DNA from: an uncultured Bacteroidales bacterium
GTDB taxonomy: Bacteria; Bacteroidota; Bacteroidia; Bacteroidales; Paludibacteraceae
Assembly (NCBI GenBank): GCA_902800525.1
Contig: CADCEV010000006.1
Coordinates: 44,972 to 108,971 of the forward strand
Length of the DNA stretch: 64,000 bases
Direction: 5' to 3'
Part shown: positions 24,268-33,562 of the stretch, in pieces
Layout: each line of letters begins with the position of its first letter
How positions within the stretch are numbered: the stretch's first letter is position 1
Position numbers and translations under genes: made by a program
Notes under the pieces: model-generated
Databases searched by the model: none
Seen by the model: only the letters and a program-made list of their open reading frames with translations
What the model was told of the DNA's origin: nothing

Positions 24268-26892
24268 TTACGACTTTTGGTCTTTCTCTTTCGATTCCTC
24301 ATCCACTTCATCGTCGTGGTAATAGTTATAGGCTTGGTATGCTTTGTCCTCATGAACCAGTTTGCCATAGAGTTTGCCGTATAACTTACCGAAACGTTTG
24401 GAGCGACGGCTGCCGTAACCATAGCCATAACCACCATATCCATAGCCGTAACCGCCATAACTGCCATACCCATAGCCGTAACTGCCATAGCCATAACCGT
24501 ACGTGTGGTTCTTACCGAGCGAGATGTCGGAAAGTATCAATTGGATTTTCTCCGGATTCTCCACCACTTCGCGCATCTGTTCCAAAGTCTGCTTGCAGAA
24601 GGACTTATTGGTGAGCATACAACGGATGACGAACAAGCACATATCGCTCTGCTCAATAATCGTATAGGCGTCCGGAACAAGACCAATAGGCGATGTGTCA
24701 ATGACGATGAAATCGTACTCCTCACGCATCTGGTTCAAGAATTCCGTGAATTTATCGGAGTGAATGAGTTCACCCGGATTCGGCGGAATAGTTCCAGCAC
24801 GCACGAAGTCGAAGCCAAACGGTGTATTCTTGACCATGATTTCATCCAGTTCGCAATCTCCTGCCAAGTAGTTGGAAATACCATTACCGCCCTCCAATGC
24901 CAGTTTGGTGTGAATATTCGGTTTGCGAATATCCAAGTCAATCAACAAGGTCTTTTTGCCGCCCATCGCATAGAGGGCAGCCAAGTTGGTAGAGATAAAG
25001 GTTTTACCATCACCGGACTCGGTAGAAGTGATACAAACCACCGTCTTTGTTTTGCGGCGGAGCACAAACTCCATACGCGTACGGATCGCACGCAGCATTT
25101 CCGCATAAGTAGATCGTGGCGCATCTTTGACCAAGGTCGGGTTTTGGTTACGCGCATGGCGCAATGTACCGATCAGACGGAAGACGCGCAGATTCACTAC
25201 ATCCTTCGGCGAACGGATCTTGTTGTTAAGCAGTTCACTCAGGGTGATCAGCACAAAAGGAATCAAGAATCCGATAAAGAGATAAGAAGTAGTCGTTTTT
25301 TTCTTGGTCTTCATATTCATGACAGAAAGCGTGCGCGCTTTGTCCATGATCGAGTTATCGGGCGTGTTGGAAGCCTTTTGAATCTCCGCCTCTGCACGTT
25401 TCTGGAGGAAGAAAGTGTAGTAGTTGTCATCAATACGGTAGTTACGCTCGATAGCCACCATCTGCAACTCTTTCTCCGGCAGTGTTTTGAGCGAATCCTC
25501 TGCCTCCGCATAACGGCGTTTCAGATCCATTTTCTCAATTTCGAGCGATGCACGCATGGATTTTACCACCTCTTCAATTGAGTTTTTGATGGTCTCCATC
25601 TCCTTGGTGTACTTGGCATAATAGACGTTTTTCTCCGTCAATTCGCTACGTTGGATACGAATGTCGTTGAAACGCTGTACTAATCCCGCCAAAGTGGGTT
25701 CCGACAAACCCATTGTGCTCGGTGCGATTACTGCATCATTGTTCATATTCGTATGAATATAGTTGATGAGATAATCGAAATAAGTCTCACGCAGACGCAG
25801 ATCCAAGGCTTGCTGGTTATAGCCGGAGATCATGGACATCAACTCACTCGCATAGGAGTTCACGTCAATGAAACGGTTCTCCTGACGGAAATCAGTCATG
25901 GCTCCTTCGCTGACACGTAATGAAGCTTTGAGGGTATCCAACTGCTGGTCAATGAAGCGAATAGAGTTCTCCGCCACTTCGTTTTTCTTCTCCAAGTTCT
26001 GGAGCAGATATACTTTCGCCAACATGTCGAGGAACTCACAGTCACGTTGCGGCGTCTCACTGGTAAGTGCCAAGGCGAGAACCGTAGATCCGTCACGCAC
26101 AAACTGCAACTGCAAACCGCCCATGAACTCATTGATCAGGGACTCACGATCGCGGAAACGGAAAAATATTCTTCCGGAATTAACCATCAGTTCTGTCGGC
26201 CAGATAATAATGTCAAACAATTGACACGAAACGGGTTCTCCATAACGTGCATCGATACTCAGCGGCATATTCTCATCGGTCGAAGACACATGCAGCGTAC
26301 CATCATTTCGGAAATCAATCTGGAACAACATATTGTACGCACGGTCGTTCACGCGCATTTTGTCAATCACAACAGGTGTCTGATGGTAAATATTACGCGT
26401 CTTGAAGCGACCTTGCGTGATATACTCCACTTCCATGAACGGCAACGAATCCACAACCCTGCCGATTAAGTCATAGGAGCCGAGCATGATCATTTGGTTG
26501 TTCACGTTCTTGTAGCCGGCATCCACTCCGAATCCCTGCATCAAAGCCAAATTAGCTCCACCATAACCGGAATTTTCCTTTATAACAATCGTGCCTTGGG
26601 AATAATAAGTTGGCATCCAGCGTCTGTTTTTCAACATCGCCAAACCCAATGCAATCGCTATTGCTATCACAAACAAGTACCAATAATGAAGATAGACAAA
26701 CACCCACTCCATGATATTGAAATTGGAGGCTTCCTCTTCGTCGTTGTTTTGTTGTTGCAATGGGTCCTGCATGTAATACTGCTGGTTTCCACCTGCATAA
26801 TAATTGCCATTCGGTCCGGCGTAATAGTTACCGTTTCCCTGGTAATAACTGTTATTACCACCCGGTGTGTAATATTGATTATTGTTACTCAT
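24268..26892 (-). CDS. Wzc-type polysaccharide co-polymerase / BY-tyrosine kinase
   Basis: 874 residues. A Tyr/Asn/Gly-rich tail comes first (QYYTPGGNNSYYQGNGNYYA), then a membrane segment (FVYLHYWYLFVIAIAIALGLAML, about 69-91), a long periplasmic Wzz region with coiled coil, a second membrane segment (TTTSYLFIGFLIPFVLITLSEL, about 545-566), and a cytoplasmic BY-kinase: Walker A ESGDGKTFISTNLA, Walker A' LLIDLDIRKPN, Walker B DFIVIDTSPIG. It ends with an unusual Gly-Tyr array and a Tyr-rich charged tail (KAYQAYNYYHDDE) that would be the autophosphorylation cluster. It controls chain length and export of the operon's polysaccharide with the two Wza-like lipoproteins upstream. It is the last gene of the seven-gene operon and converges head-on with the pseudouridine synthase gene. 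Confidence 0.93.
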   Translation of the reverse strand: MSNNNQYYTPGGNNSYYQGNGNYYAGPNGNYYAGGNQQYYMQDPLQQQNNDEEEASNFNIMEWVFVYLHYWYLFVIAIAIALGLAMLKNRRWMPTYYSQGTIVIKENSGYGGANLALMQGFGVDAGYKNVNNQMIMLGSYDLIGRVVDSLPFMEVEYITQGRFKTRNIYHQTPVVIDKMRVNDRAYNMLFQIDFRNDGTLHVSSTDENMPLSIDARYGEPVSCQLFDIIIWPTELMVNSGRIFFRFRDRESLINEFMGGLQLQFVRDGSTVLALALTSETPQRDCEFLDMLAKVYLLQNLEKKNEVAENSIRFIDQQLDTLKASLRVSEGAMTDFRQENRFIDVNSYASELMSMISGYNQQALDLRLRETYFDYLINYIHTNMNNDAVIAPSTMGLSEPTLAGLVQRFNDIRIQRSELTEKNVYYAKYTKEMETIKNSIEEVVKSMRASLEIEKMDLKRRYAEAEDSLKTLPEKELQMVAIERNYRIDDNYYTFFLQKRAEAEIQKASNTPDNSIMDKARTLSVMNMKTKKKTTTSYLFIGFLIPFVLITLSELLNNKIRSPKDVVNLRVFRLIGTLRHARNQNPTLVKDAPRSTYAEMLRAIRTRMEFVLRRKTKTVVCITSTESGDGKTFISTNLAALYAMGGKKTLLIDLDIRKPNIHTKLALEGGNGISNYLAGDCELDEIMVKNTPFGFDFVRAGTIPPNPGELIHSDKFTEFLNQMREEYDFIVIDTSPIGLVPDAYTIIEQSDMCLFVIRCMLTNKSFCKQTLEQMREVVENPEKIQLILSDISLGKNHTYGYGYGSYGYGYGSYGGYGYGYGGYGYGYGSRRSKRFGKLYGKLYGKLVHEDKAYQAYNYYHDDEVDEESKEKDQKS

Positions 26893-26897
26893 AGTCG

Positions 26898-27671
26898 TTA
26901 TTTATAGGCGTTAGCCACAAGATTCAAAACAGTTGTCAAGAGGGCTATAGAACTGGTTATCAAGCCAATGAAACCGGCATAGCTCGGTACTTTATAGAAG
27001 CTGTCTTTCGTACGCGCTACATAAATCACGTCGTTCGGATAGACATAGTAGTATTTTGAATCGATGATGGTGTTGGTACGAATATCAAATTCCAGAATCT
27101 CCGGCTCCTGTCCAAAGTCCTTCGGACGCACGATGCGCACATGTCTGCGGTCGCCGCTATTCATCACATCGCCTGTCATCGCCAGGGCTTGGAAGATATT
27201 CATCTTCTCCTTATAAATATAATATCGTCCGGAATTAGCATCTCCGATCACCGAGAAATACTTGTTATAAAGTACCATCTTGACATCGGCATCGGGGATT
27301 ATTTCCCGGAAAGCCTCGCGTAACACCGCCTCTGCTTCCAGTTCCGTCAAGCCAACGAGCTTCACCGGTTTGAGGAAAGGCAGATCCACCGTTCCGTCTG
27401 AATAGACGCGGTATGAGTTCGCATACTGACCGGAGGACATGTTATTATTGGACGAGAAGGTTTTAGTAATCGTCTCATCCATAGAAATCAAGCGATAAAT
27501 GATCTCATCGTTCACATGGATTCGGTAAGGCTCATATGCCGCGCTGTCATATACCGGAATGCCGTTGTTCTTGGTCGGTTCCTGCAAATAGCCGATGACG
27601 TGGTGAGTATAACAACTGCTCATCAACACCGCCACAAGGAGTAATATAATCGAATGTATCTTTCTCATCAT
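26898..27671 (-). CDS. Wza-like polysaccharide export lipoprotein
   Basis: 257 residues. MMRKIHSIILLLVAVLMSSC is a lipoprotein signal (lipobox Cys 20). The Poly_export segment (IHVNDEIIYRLIS) and an SLBB domain (VKMVLYNKYFSVIGDANSGRYYIYKEKMNIFQALAMTGDVMNSGDRRHVRIVRP) follow. C-terminal FIGLITSSIALLTTVLNLVANAY is hydrophobic and may reach the outer membrane. It overlaps the neighbouring export gene by 4 bp and precedes the kinase by 5 bp. It has the same layout as the 27668-28534 protein, so the locus makes two related pore subunits. Confidence 0.88.
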   Translation of the reverse strand: MMRKIHSIILLLVAVLMSSCYTHHVIGYLQEPTKNNGIPVYDSAAYEPYRIHVNDEIIYRLISMDETITKTFSSNNNMSSGQYANSYRVYSDGTVDLPFLKPVKLVGLTELEAEAVLREAFREIIPDADVKMVLYNKYFSVIGDANSGRYYIYKEKMNIFQALAMTGDVMNSGDRRHVRIVRPKDFGQEPEILEFDIRTNTIIDSKYYYVYPNDVIYVARTKDSFYKVPSYAGFIGLITSSIALLTTVLNLVANAYK

Positions 27672-28534
27672 TTACTTCCTCCATTTATTTCTTTGTTAGT
27701 GACGTGCTTGTTCCAGTGGTTGATACCAGTTTGCACAATCGTATAAATCAAGATACCAAACGAAATCGTAGAAGCCGTTACGCCGATGACAGTCGTCACA
27801 TGGTTGATACCAAAGCTGTAACCCGGCATCTCGCGGATATAGATGATGTCGTTCGGCTCGATGTAGTAATACTCGGAGTTAACGAGGTCTTCGGTACGTG
27901 CATCAAAGGTCTTGATCGTCGTAATGCCGTTGCGTTCACGCACGAGTTTCACTTCCTTGCGGCTGTTGAACTCTTTCATATCTCCCGCCATAGCGAGGGC
28001 TTCGAAGATGGTCATCTTCTCTTTGTTGATCATGTATCTGCCACTTTGCGCACCGATAATAGAGAAACTGCGGTTTACTACGTTCACTTCTACGGAGATG
28101 GTACTATATCCCGGCAATTCCTGCAACAATGTGCCAAGCCGTTTCTCCAACTCTTTGCGCACTTCGCGGGTCGTTTTGCCTTGCACGAAGACCTTGCCGA
28201 TAGTGGGAAAATCAATGTTTCCGTCCTCGTGAACCAAATAGGTATAAAGGTCATACGAACCTCCCATACTTCCTTGATTCATCTGCTGGCGCATGGTAGA
28301 AGCATTTGTACCACCGGCGTTGTACATCTTCATTACCTCTTCATTTAAGGAATACACGTGCACGTACAGGCGGTCGCCTATGCGTAGCTCGTAATCCTCA
28401 AAACTCAGGGTGTCGGCATAAGAAGGGATCTCCTTATCCGGTTTCTGCATATAGTTCACTTTTCGCGCTGTCACACAAGAGGAAAGCGCAAAGCCCACTA
28501 TTGCAAAAAACAATATGTATTTAAATTTTCTCAT
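27668..28534 (-). CDS. Wza-like polysaccharide export lipoprotein (paralogue)
   Basis: 288 residues, signal MRKFKYILFFAIVGFALSSC (Cys 20). The Poly_export domain YELRIGDRLYVHVYSLNEEVMKM is interrupted by a Met/Gln/Gly-rich loop (NAGGTNASTMRQQMNQGSMGGSYDLYTYL). SLBB follows (VEVNVVNRSFSIIGAQSGRYMINKEKMTIFEALAMAGDMKEFNSRKEVKLVRE). The C-terminus has a hydrophobic segment (TTVIGVTASTISFGILIYTIVQTGI) then a polar tail. Stop and start overlaps (4 bp on both sides) show translational coupling. It probably forms the outer-membrane exit channel with its paralogue. Confidence 0.88.
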   Translation of the reverse strand: MRKFKYILFFAIVGFALSSCVTARKVNYMQKPDKEIPSYADTLSFEDYELRIGDRLYVHVYSLNEEVMKMYNAGGTNASTMRQQMNQGSMGGSYDLYTYLVHEDGNIDFPTIGKVFVQGKTTREVRKELEKRLGTLLQELPGYSTISVEVNVVNRSFSIIGAQSGRYMINKEKMTIFEALAMAGDMKEFNSRKEVKLVRERNGITTIKTFDARTEDLVNSEYYYIEPNDIIYIREMPGYSFGINHVTTVIGVTASTISFGILIYTIVQTGINHWNKHVTNKEINGGSK

Positions 28535-29517
28535 CTTCTCTCATCCCATCCAAACGGGTGTGGGGTTAATGGTAATTTAGCTAAGGGGTGGTAATCACCA
28601 ACGAGTCCGATCGGTTCTGCATGACGAATCTGCGCAACCGTCTCGATACACGGACGTGCCTCGGAGATACGGAAGCCGTTACCGGCAAGAATCTGCTTGT
28701 AACTCTCGGTGTGCAACTCTGTAAATCCTGCGCTGAACTCAAACTCTTCGCCGTCAATAGAGAGCGTGCGGTATGTACGTTTCTCACCTTGTACGGCATT
28801 AGCAGGAAGACAATCTGCGTTAATAGAAAGGAAATAACGCACGCGCGCCTTCTCTAACTCCAAATAGCCGGCAACACGGTCAAAGGACATCACATGGACG
28901 ATGTTCTGCTTCACCGGTCCGAAGATCCATTGCAGCATGTCGTAGAAATGCACGCCGATGTTGGTTGCTATTCCGCCGGATTTATGCACATCGCCTTTCC
29001 AGGAACTGTAATACCATTTGCCGCGACTCGTGATATAGGTCAGATCCACGTCGTAGATCTTATCTTTCGGTCCGTTTGCCACTTTCTCCTTCAGCGCGCG
29101 GATCTTGTCGTGCAGACGCAGTTGGAGAATCGTATATGCCTGGTGTCCGGTCTCTGCCTCCAATTCCACCAAGTTGTCGATGTTATAAGGATTCAGCACA
29201 AGCGGCTTCTCGCAGATCACATTACAGCCCAGACGCAGACCATAACGGATGAAAGCATCGTGGGTGTAGTTTGGCGTACAAATAGACAACCAGTTCAAAG
29301 GATTTGCCGTGCGCATCTGCTTGGAGCAGAAACGGTCAAACTGCTCATTCTCAGTAAAGAACGAGCAATCCGGGAACGAACTGTCCAAACGTCCGACACT
29401 ATCAAACTTGTCATACGCAACAATCAAGTCATTACCGGTATCGGCGATGGCTTTTATGTGTCTCGGAGCAATGTAACCTGCTGCTCCGATAAGTCCAAAA
29501 TTTAATTTCTTATCCAT
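28531..29517 (-). CDS. wbpB: WbpB/WlbA-like Gfo/Idh/MocA sugar-nucleotide dehydrogenase
   Basis: 328 residues. The N-terminal Rossmann motif is NFGLIGAAGYIAPRHIKAI. Family-specific stretches are very well kept: YDKFDSVGRLDSSFPDCSFF, CTPNYTHDAFIRYGLRLG, ICEKPLVLNPYNIDNL, ILQLRLHDKIRALK, and KSGGIATNIGVHFYDML. WbpB/WlbA oxidises C3 of UDP-GlcNAc-uronic acid on the path to diacetamido-uronic acids in surface glycans. The partner genes WbpA, WbpE and WbpD are not in this operon and would have to lie elsewhere. ATGA overlap with the export gene downstream; the deacetylase gene upstream overlaps by 8 bp. Confidence 0.85.
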   Translation of the reverse strand: MDKKLNFGLIGAAGYIAPRHIKAIADTGNDLIVAYDKFDSVGRLDSSFPDCSFFTENEQFDRFCSKQMRTANPLNWLSICTPNYTHDAFIRYGLRLGCNVICEKPLVLNPYNIDNLVELEAETGHQAYTILQLRLHDKIRALKEKVANGPKDKIYDVDLTYITSRGKWYYSSWKGDVHKSGGIATNIGVHFYDMLQWIFGPVKQNIVHVMSFDRVAGYLELEKARVRYFLSINADCLPANAVQGEKRTYRTLSIDGEEFEFSAGFTELHTESYKQILAGNGFRISEARPCIETVAQIRHAEPIGLVGDYHPLAKLPLTPHPFGWDERR

Positions 29518-30319
29518 TGTTTTGTTTTACTATTATTCGCTTTACTATGTTTTTGGTTGTTTGCATCAACCATTCTTTATACCATGCCGCCTTGTTGTTT
29601 GTCCACCGCTGCGGGTGTGTGGTGATCATCACATGATTTGGCAATTTGCCTTGTTCAACAGCAGCAATGAGTTCCTGCGTTGTGTGCCATACCAAGCCTT
29701 TTGCGGTCCATTCGTCTTGGTAGTTCGGTATCTTGTCACGCACACTCACTTTGTAACCGTCCCAGCAACGACCCGTATCTGTCAAATAGAACACATCGCC
29801 AAAGTCGGTATCCATATACGGCTCGCCGATGATACCGAGCGTCTTGTAGTCGTATTTCTGCCAAAGATCCTTGCTGTCATATTTACTGGTCGGCGCTCCA
29901 TGCATGCAGATTGTTTCTACAGCGTAGTACTGCCGGAAATAGTTCAGCCAGGTTTGGAAATGGCTCCATGCTTGATCTATGCTTCCGTTGCATAGACTCA
30001 TGTCCTCGTAATGATAGCCTATTTCGTGTCCGAGTTGCGCGATAGAACGGATGATTTGCGGCTGGTTACTTTCCGGTATGATTCGGAAGTAGTAACTTGC
30101 TTTCGCGCCGAGAGAATGCTCTATCTGTGCTGTTTTGAGGCTGTTTGGGGCTTTCAGATCCACATCGTGGCGGAGGATGACGAACTTACGATTTTCGAGA
30201 TTTCGAGATTTCGAGATCACGAGATCACGACAGTAGTCTGCATAGGAAATCAATCCGTAACCTTGTTTTTGCAAGGCTTCTAAAAGCTCACGATATATGT
30301 CCAGCGAGAAGTCTCTCAT
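29510..30319 (-). CDS. Polysaccharide-deacetylase-like (NodB fold) protein
   Basis: I set the start at 30319 (269 residues, [16 protein letters not shown]), whose ATG overlaps the fcl TGA as ATGA; the longer open frame adds 27 residues inside fcl. [16 protein letters not shown] (His-Asp pair of NodB motif 1), [11 protein letters not shown] (His-x3-5-His-like motif 2) and the C-terminal [12 protein letters not shown] support a carbohydrate-esterase-4-related fold. Many such proteins in glycan operons have no proven activity. A run of 8-bp repeats is translated in frame as [13 protein letters not shown] near residues 37-49. It should work in the cytoplasm, as no signal is seen. Confidence 0.72.
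   Translation of the reverse strand: MRDFSLDIYRELLEALQKQGYGLISYADYCRDLVISKSRNLENRKFVILRHDVDLKAPNSLKTAQIEHSLGAKASYYFRIIPESNQPQIIRSIAQLGHEIGYHYEDMSLCNGSIDQAWSHFQTWLNYFRQYYAVETICMHGAPTSKYDSKDLWQKYDYKTLGIIGEPYMDTDFGDVFYLTDTGRCWDGYKVSVRDKIPNYQDEWTAKGLVWHTTQELIAAVEQGKLPNHVMITTHPQRWTNNKAAWYKEWLMQTTKNIVKRIIVKQNNG
30196..30227. repeat. 8-bp tandem repeats inside the deacetylase-like gene
   Basis: CGAGATTT twice then CGAGATCA twice, without interruption. In frame in the coding sequence and translated into a polar loop ([11 protein letters not shown]). Confidence 0.9.
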
Positions 30320-31257
30320 CTTTCTGCGCGCATCGGGTTCTCCAAAAAGTCTTTGTATGCGAGACGGATGCCGTCTTCGAGTTCGGTCTTGTATGTCCAA
30401 CCGAGTTTGGTTGCTTTGCTTACATCCAGCAGTTTGCGCGGCGTGCCGTCCGGACGGGTACTATCCCAAAGGATTTCTCCTTCATAGCCAATAACTTTCG
30501 CCACAAGTTCCGTTAAAGCTTTGATGGTCAATTCCTTGCCTGTTCCGGCATTCACGGTCTCGTTTCCGCTGTAGTTATTCATAAGGAAGACACAGAGGTT
30601 AGCAAGGTCGTCCACATACAAGAATTCACGCAACGGAGAACCTGTTCCCCAGCAGGTCACGGACTTTGCGCCGCTCACTTTCGCCTCATGGAAACGACGG
30701 ATGAGCGCCGGCAGGACGTGGCTGTGCTCCGGGTGATAATTATCATTCGGGCCATAGAGGTTCGTCGGCATGACAGAGATGTAATCTGTTCCGTACTGAC
30801 GGTTCAAAAACTCGCAGTATTTGAGTCCGCTGATCTTTGCCAGCGCGTACGCCTCGTTGGTCTTCTCCAACTCGCCGGTTAACAAACAACTCTCCTGCAT
30901 CGGTTGTGGCGCCATGCGCGGATAAATACAGGAAGATCCTAAGAACTCCAATTTCTTCACTCCGTTCTTCCATGCGGCATGAATAACATTCATCTCGAGG
31001 ATCATATTGTCATACATGAAATCCGCGAGGGCATTCTGGTTTGCCACAATACCACCCACTTTAGCCGCTGCGAGGAACACGTACTCCGGTTTCTCTTCCG
31101 CAAAGAACTTCTCCACCGCCTCTTGACGACACAGATCCAACTCTTTGTGCGTCCGTGTCACAATATTCGTATATCCCTGCCGTTGCAGTTCCCGTACGAT
31201 TGCAGATCCCACCATTCCCCGGTGGCCTGCTACATATATTTTTGCATTCTTCTCCAT
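30316..31257 (-). CDS. fcl: GDP-L-fucose synthase
   Basis: 313 residues. It carries out epimerisation and reduction of GDP-4-keto-6-deoxymannose to GDP-L-fucose. Seen are the NADP-binding [14 protein letters not shown], the catalytic Ser/Cys region [18 protein letters not shown] and the Tyr-x3-Lys YALAK (about 136-140), plus [30 protein letters not shown]. The length is normal. It pairs with gmd upstream, separated by a 158-bp gap rich in 11-bp repeats, and the downstream gene overlaps by 4 bp. Confidence 0.96.
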   Translation of the reverse strand: MEKNAKIYVAGHRGMVGSAIVRELQRQGYTNIVTRTHKELDLCRQEAVEKFFAEEKPEYVFLAAAKVGGIVANQNALADFMYDNMILEMNVIHAAWKNGVKKLEFLGSSCIYPRMAPQPMQESCLLTGELEKTNEAYALAKISGLKYCEFLNRQYGTDYISVMPTNLYGPNDNYHPEHSHVLPALIRRFHEAKVSGAKSVTCWGTGSPLREFLYVDDLANLCVFLMNNYSGNETVNAGTGKELTIKALTELVAKVIGYEGEILWDSTRPDGTPRKLLDVSKATKLGWTYKTELEDGIRLAYKDFLENPMRAER

Positions 31258-31312
31258 TTTTTCTTTGTTTTATCTATTTATTCTCCCGTTTTCGTCATAC
31301 CAGTCTCATACC

Positions 31313-31367
31313 GAGCATCCGATGAGCATCCGATGAGCACCCGATGAGCATCCGATGAGCATCCGAT
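31313..31367. repeat. Five tandem 11-bp repeats between gmd and fcl
   Basis: Five uninterrupted copies of GAGCATCCGAT (one with C for T). They are followed by a second 11-bp family, CAGGTGGGAGA, in two copies at about 31384-31405. The rest of the gap has no promoter of the usual kind. Confidence 0.95.
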
Positions 31368-31415
31368 GAAGATAGGTGGAAAGCAGGTGGGAGACAGGTG
31401 GGAGACAGGGAGAGA

Positions 31416-32546
31416 TCATTTGTCCACTCCTTTCTCGAGGTACTCTGCCAAATTGACCTTACGGATCTCCGCGGCGGCATCATCGGCAGCTACTTTCTTC
31501 ATATCGTGCGCTACCATGAGTTCAACGAGTTGCTCAAAGGACGTGGTCTGCGGATTCCAACCAAGTTCTCGTTTGGCTTTGGAAGGATCTCCGAGGAGGT
31601 TTACCACGTCTGTCGGACGATAGAAGTCCGGGCTGACAGCCACAACGGTATCTCCGACTTTGAGTCCTTCAGCCTGCGCGAGTGCAGTATTGATGCTTGC
31701 TACGATACCTTTTTCGTTTATTTCTTCGCCTTCCCAGCGCAATTCAATACCTGCGTGGTGGAACGCGAGTGTTGCGAACTCGCGGACGCTATGCTGTACG
31801 CCGGTAGCGATGACGAAATCCTCCGGCGTATTGTGCTGAAGGATGAGCCACATGCACTCTACGTAATCCTTGGCGTACCCCCAGTCGCGCAATGAGTCGA
31901 GGTTGCCGAGATAGAGACAGTTCTGTTTGCCTTGCGCGATACGCGCCGCTGCGAGCGTGATCTTACGGGTCACGAACGTCTCTCCGCGTCGCTCGGACTC
32001 ATGGTTAAAGAGAATACCCGAGCAGCAGAACATATTGTATGCCTCGCGGTACTCTTTGATGATCCAGAAGCCGTACAGTTTAGCCACGGCGTACGGGCTA
32101 TAGGGATGAAACGGCGTCGTCTCTGATTGCGGTACTTCCTCCACCTTGCCGTAAAGCTCCGAAGTAGAAGCCTGATAGATCTTACAGGTTTTCTCCAAAT
32201 GGTTCGTGCGAACCGCCTCCAGAATACGGAGCACACCGACCGCGTCCACATCGGCGGTAAACTCCGGTGCATCGAAAGAGACCTGCACGTGGCTTTGTGC
32301 CGCGAGGTTGTAGATCTCGTCCGGCATCACTTTTCCCACCAATTTGACCAGCGACATGGAGTCGCTCATGTCCGCATAGTGCAGATGAAAATGCGGCGTA
32401 CCCTCCAAATGGGCGATACGCTCACGGTAATCAACCGAGCTACGACGGATAATACCGTGTACCTCGTATCCTTTTGCCAATAAAAACTCGGACAGATAAC
32501 TTCCGTCCTGTCCCGTTACGCCGGTTATTAAAGCAGTTTTAGCCAT
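31416..32546 (-). CDS. gmd: GDP-mannose 4,6-dehydratase
   Basis: 376 residues. It makes GDP-4-keto-6-deoxymannose for fcl. Motifs: [19 protein letters not shown] (NADP loop), [43 protein letters not shown] (catalytic Thr/Ser-Glu and Tyr-x3-Lys), and [11 protein letters not shown]. It is the first gene of the seven-gene export operon and has its own promoter. GDP-fucose is therefore a likely component of, or decoration on, the exported glycan. Confidence 0.96.
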   Translation of the reverse strand: MAKTALITGVTGQDGSYLSEFLLAKGYEVHGIIRRSSVDYRERIAHLEGTPHFHLHYADMSDSMSLVKLVGKVMPDEIYNLAAQSHVQVSFDAPEFTADVDAVGVLRILEAVRTNHLEKTCKIYQASTSELYGKVEEVPQSETTPFHPYSPYAVAKLYGFWIIKEYREAYNMFCCSGILFNHESERRGETFVTRKITLAAARIAQGKQNCLYLGNLDSLRDWGYAKDYVECMWLILQHNTPEDFVIATGVQHSVREFATLAFHHAGIELRWEGEEINEKGIVASINTALAQAEGLKVGDTVVAVSPDFYRPTDVVNLLGDPSKAKRELGWNPQTTSFEQLVELMVAHDMKKVAADDAAAEIRKVNLAEYLEKGVDK

Positions 32547-32577
32547 ATTGATAAAATAGAAATTTCAAAAAAGCGTG

Positions 32578-32609
32578 CAAAGTTACAAAAAAAATTTCAT
32601 ATACGCAAG
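32578..32609 (-). promoter_or_regulatory. Promoter of the gmd-to-BY-kinase operon
   Basis: Minus strand CTTG (32609-32606), 20-nt spacer starting CGTATATG, TAACTTTG (32585-32578), then CA. No other good promoter is seen before the end of the operon at 24268. Confidence 0.75.
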
Positions 32610-32629
32610 CACGCGCGCGAAAAAAACAC

Positions 32630-33118
32630 TTATTTGTTCATTTTTAGCCAAAAAACGGCATCTGACTCCAAAGTCCAATGCGTTAAAGGCGAAGAAGGAA
32701 TATATCCGGCGTTCTTGTACAACGTCGAACAAGGGATATTTTGCGTAGCAATAGTTGCGTATAACAAGCGCAGATTCAGGAAGCCGAACGCATAATCTTC
32801 GAGCTGTTTCAAGGCTTCCTTTCCGACTCCTTTTCCCCGCGCTTCGGGGATGATATACATGCCGATTGCCGCCCGCCGGTTTCGGGGATCGAAGTCAAAG
32901 AGGTCAATACATCCCAAAGTCGTTTCATCCTTCACAATAATCAACCTCAGTTGGCCGTCGCGGTAAATATCTCCGGTCGTGGATTCGATATAGTTCCGCA
33001 AATCCTGCTGTGAGAGCGGATTATGGTTCGCCCCGTCCGCCCATGACGAAGCATCGTTCTCCCATTGATAGAGAAACGGCAGGTCGGAAGGTTCGATTTT
33101 ACGGAGCTTGATCATCAT
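32630..33118 (-). CDS. GNAT family N-acetyltransferase
   Basis: 162 residues. LRKIEPSDLPFLYQWENDASSW opens the fold and IGMYIIPEARGKGVGKEALKQLEDYAF contains the acetyl-CoA loop (R-G-K-G-V-G), with YATIATQNIPCSTLYKNAGY typical of the C-terminal part. It resembles ribosomal-protein or amino-group acetyltransferases, but the substrate cannot be told. It abuts the HAD gene, sharing the end of the recR-led gene string. Confidence 0.85.
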   Translation of the reverse strand: MMIKLRKIEPSDLPFLYQWENDASSWADGANHNPLSQQDLRNYIESTTGDIYRDGQLRLIIVKDETTLGCIDLFDFDPRNRRAAIGMYIIPEARGKGVGKEALKQLEDYAFGFLNLRLLYATIATQNIPCSTLYKNAGYIPSSPLTHWTLESDAVFWLKMNK

Positions 33119-33541
33119 TTAGCCAAACAATTTAGCAAAAAAGCCTTTCTTTTTCGGTTGCAAATCCTCCATATTCCCTTGCGGAGCAGGTTCGTACGGG
33201 TGCCCTGTATGGATCATATTATATATCACCCCCCAGTCCGGCAAACCACCTAAATTGCGGTCATCAATCCACAGATCCGCTACCAGTTTGCGAGCCGTTC
33301 CATGTTCCGGTTCTTCCTCCGGGTAATTGCTGTTCACGGCATAAAACTCCAAGCCTTTGGACTTACAATAATCAAGCGCTTCTTGCAGCAAATCGCCCTC
33401 ACGAACGGTCCAAAGGATGATCTGATGATGGTCCTCTTCCTGCAGTTTTTTCAAGGTCTGAATAGCAAACGGAATCGGTTTGCCGATTTTGGGATATTCA
33501 TGTGTTACAATCGTCCCGTCAAAATCACATGCAATAATCAT
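33119..33541 (-). CDS. HAD-like hydrolase (BT0820-type)
   Basis: 140 residues. IIACDFDGTIVTHEYPKIGKP carries the nucleophile and acid Asp residues. ILWTVREGDLLQEALDYCKSKGLEFYAVNSNYPEE and DLWIDDRNLGG complete the fold. No cap domain is present. The C-terminus ends in a basic patch (PKKKGFFAKLFG). Small HAD proteins of this type in Bacteroides are structurally known but have no assigned reaction. Confidence 0.78.
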   Translation of the reverse strand: MIIACDFDGTIVTHEYPKIGKPIPFAIQTLKKLQEEDHHQIILWTVREGDLLQEALDYCKSKGLEFYAVNSNYPEEEPEHGTARKLVADLWIDDRNLGGLPDWGVIYNMIHTGHPYEPAPQGNMEDLQPKKKGFFAKLFG

Positions 33542-33562
33542 AAGGGAATTACAATTTGGGGA

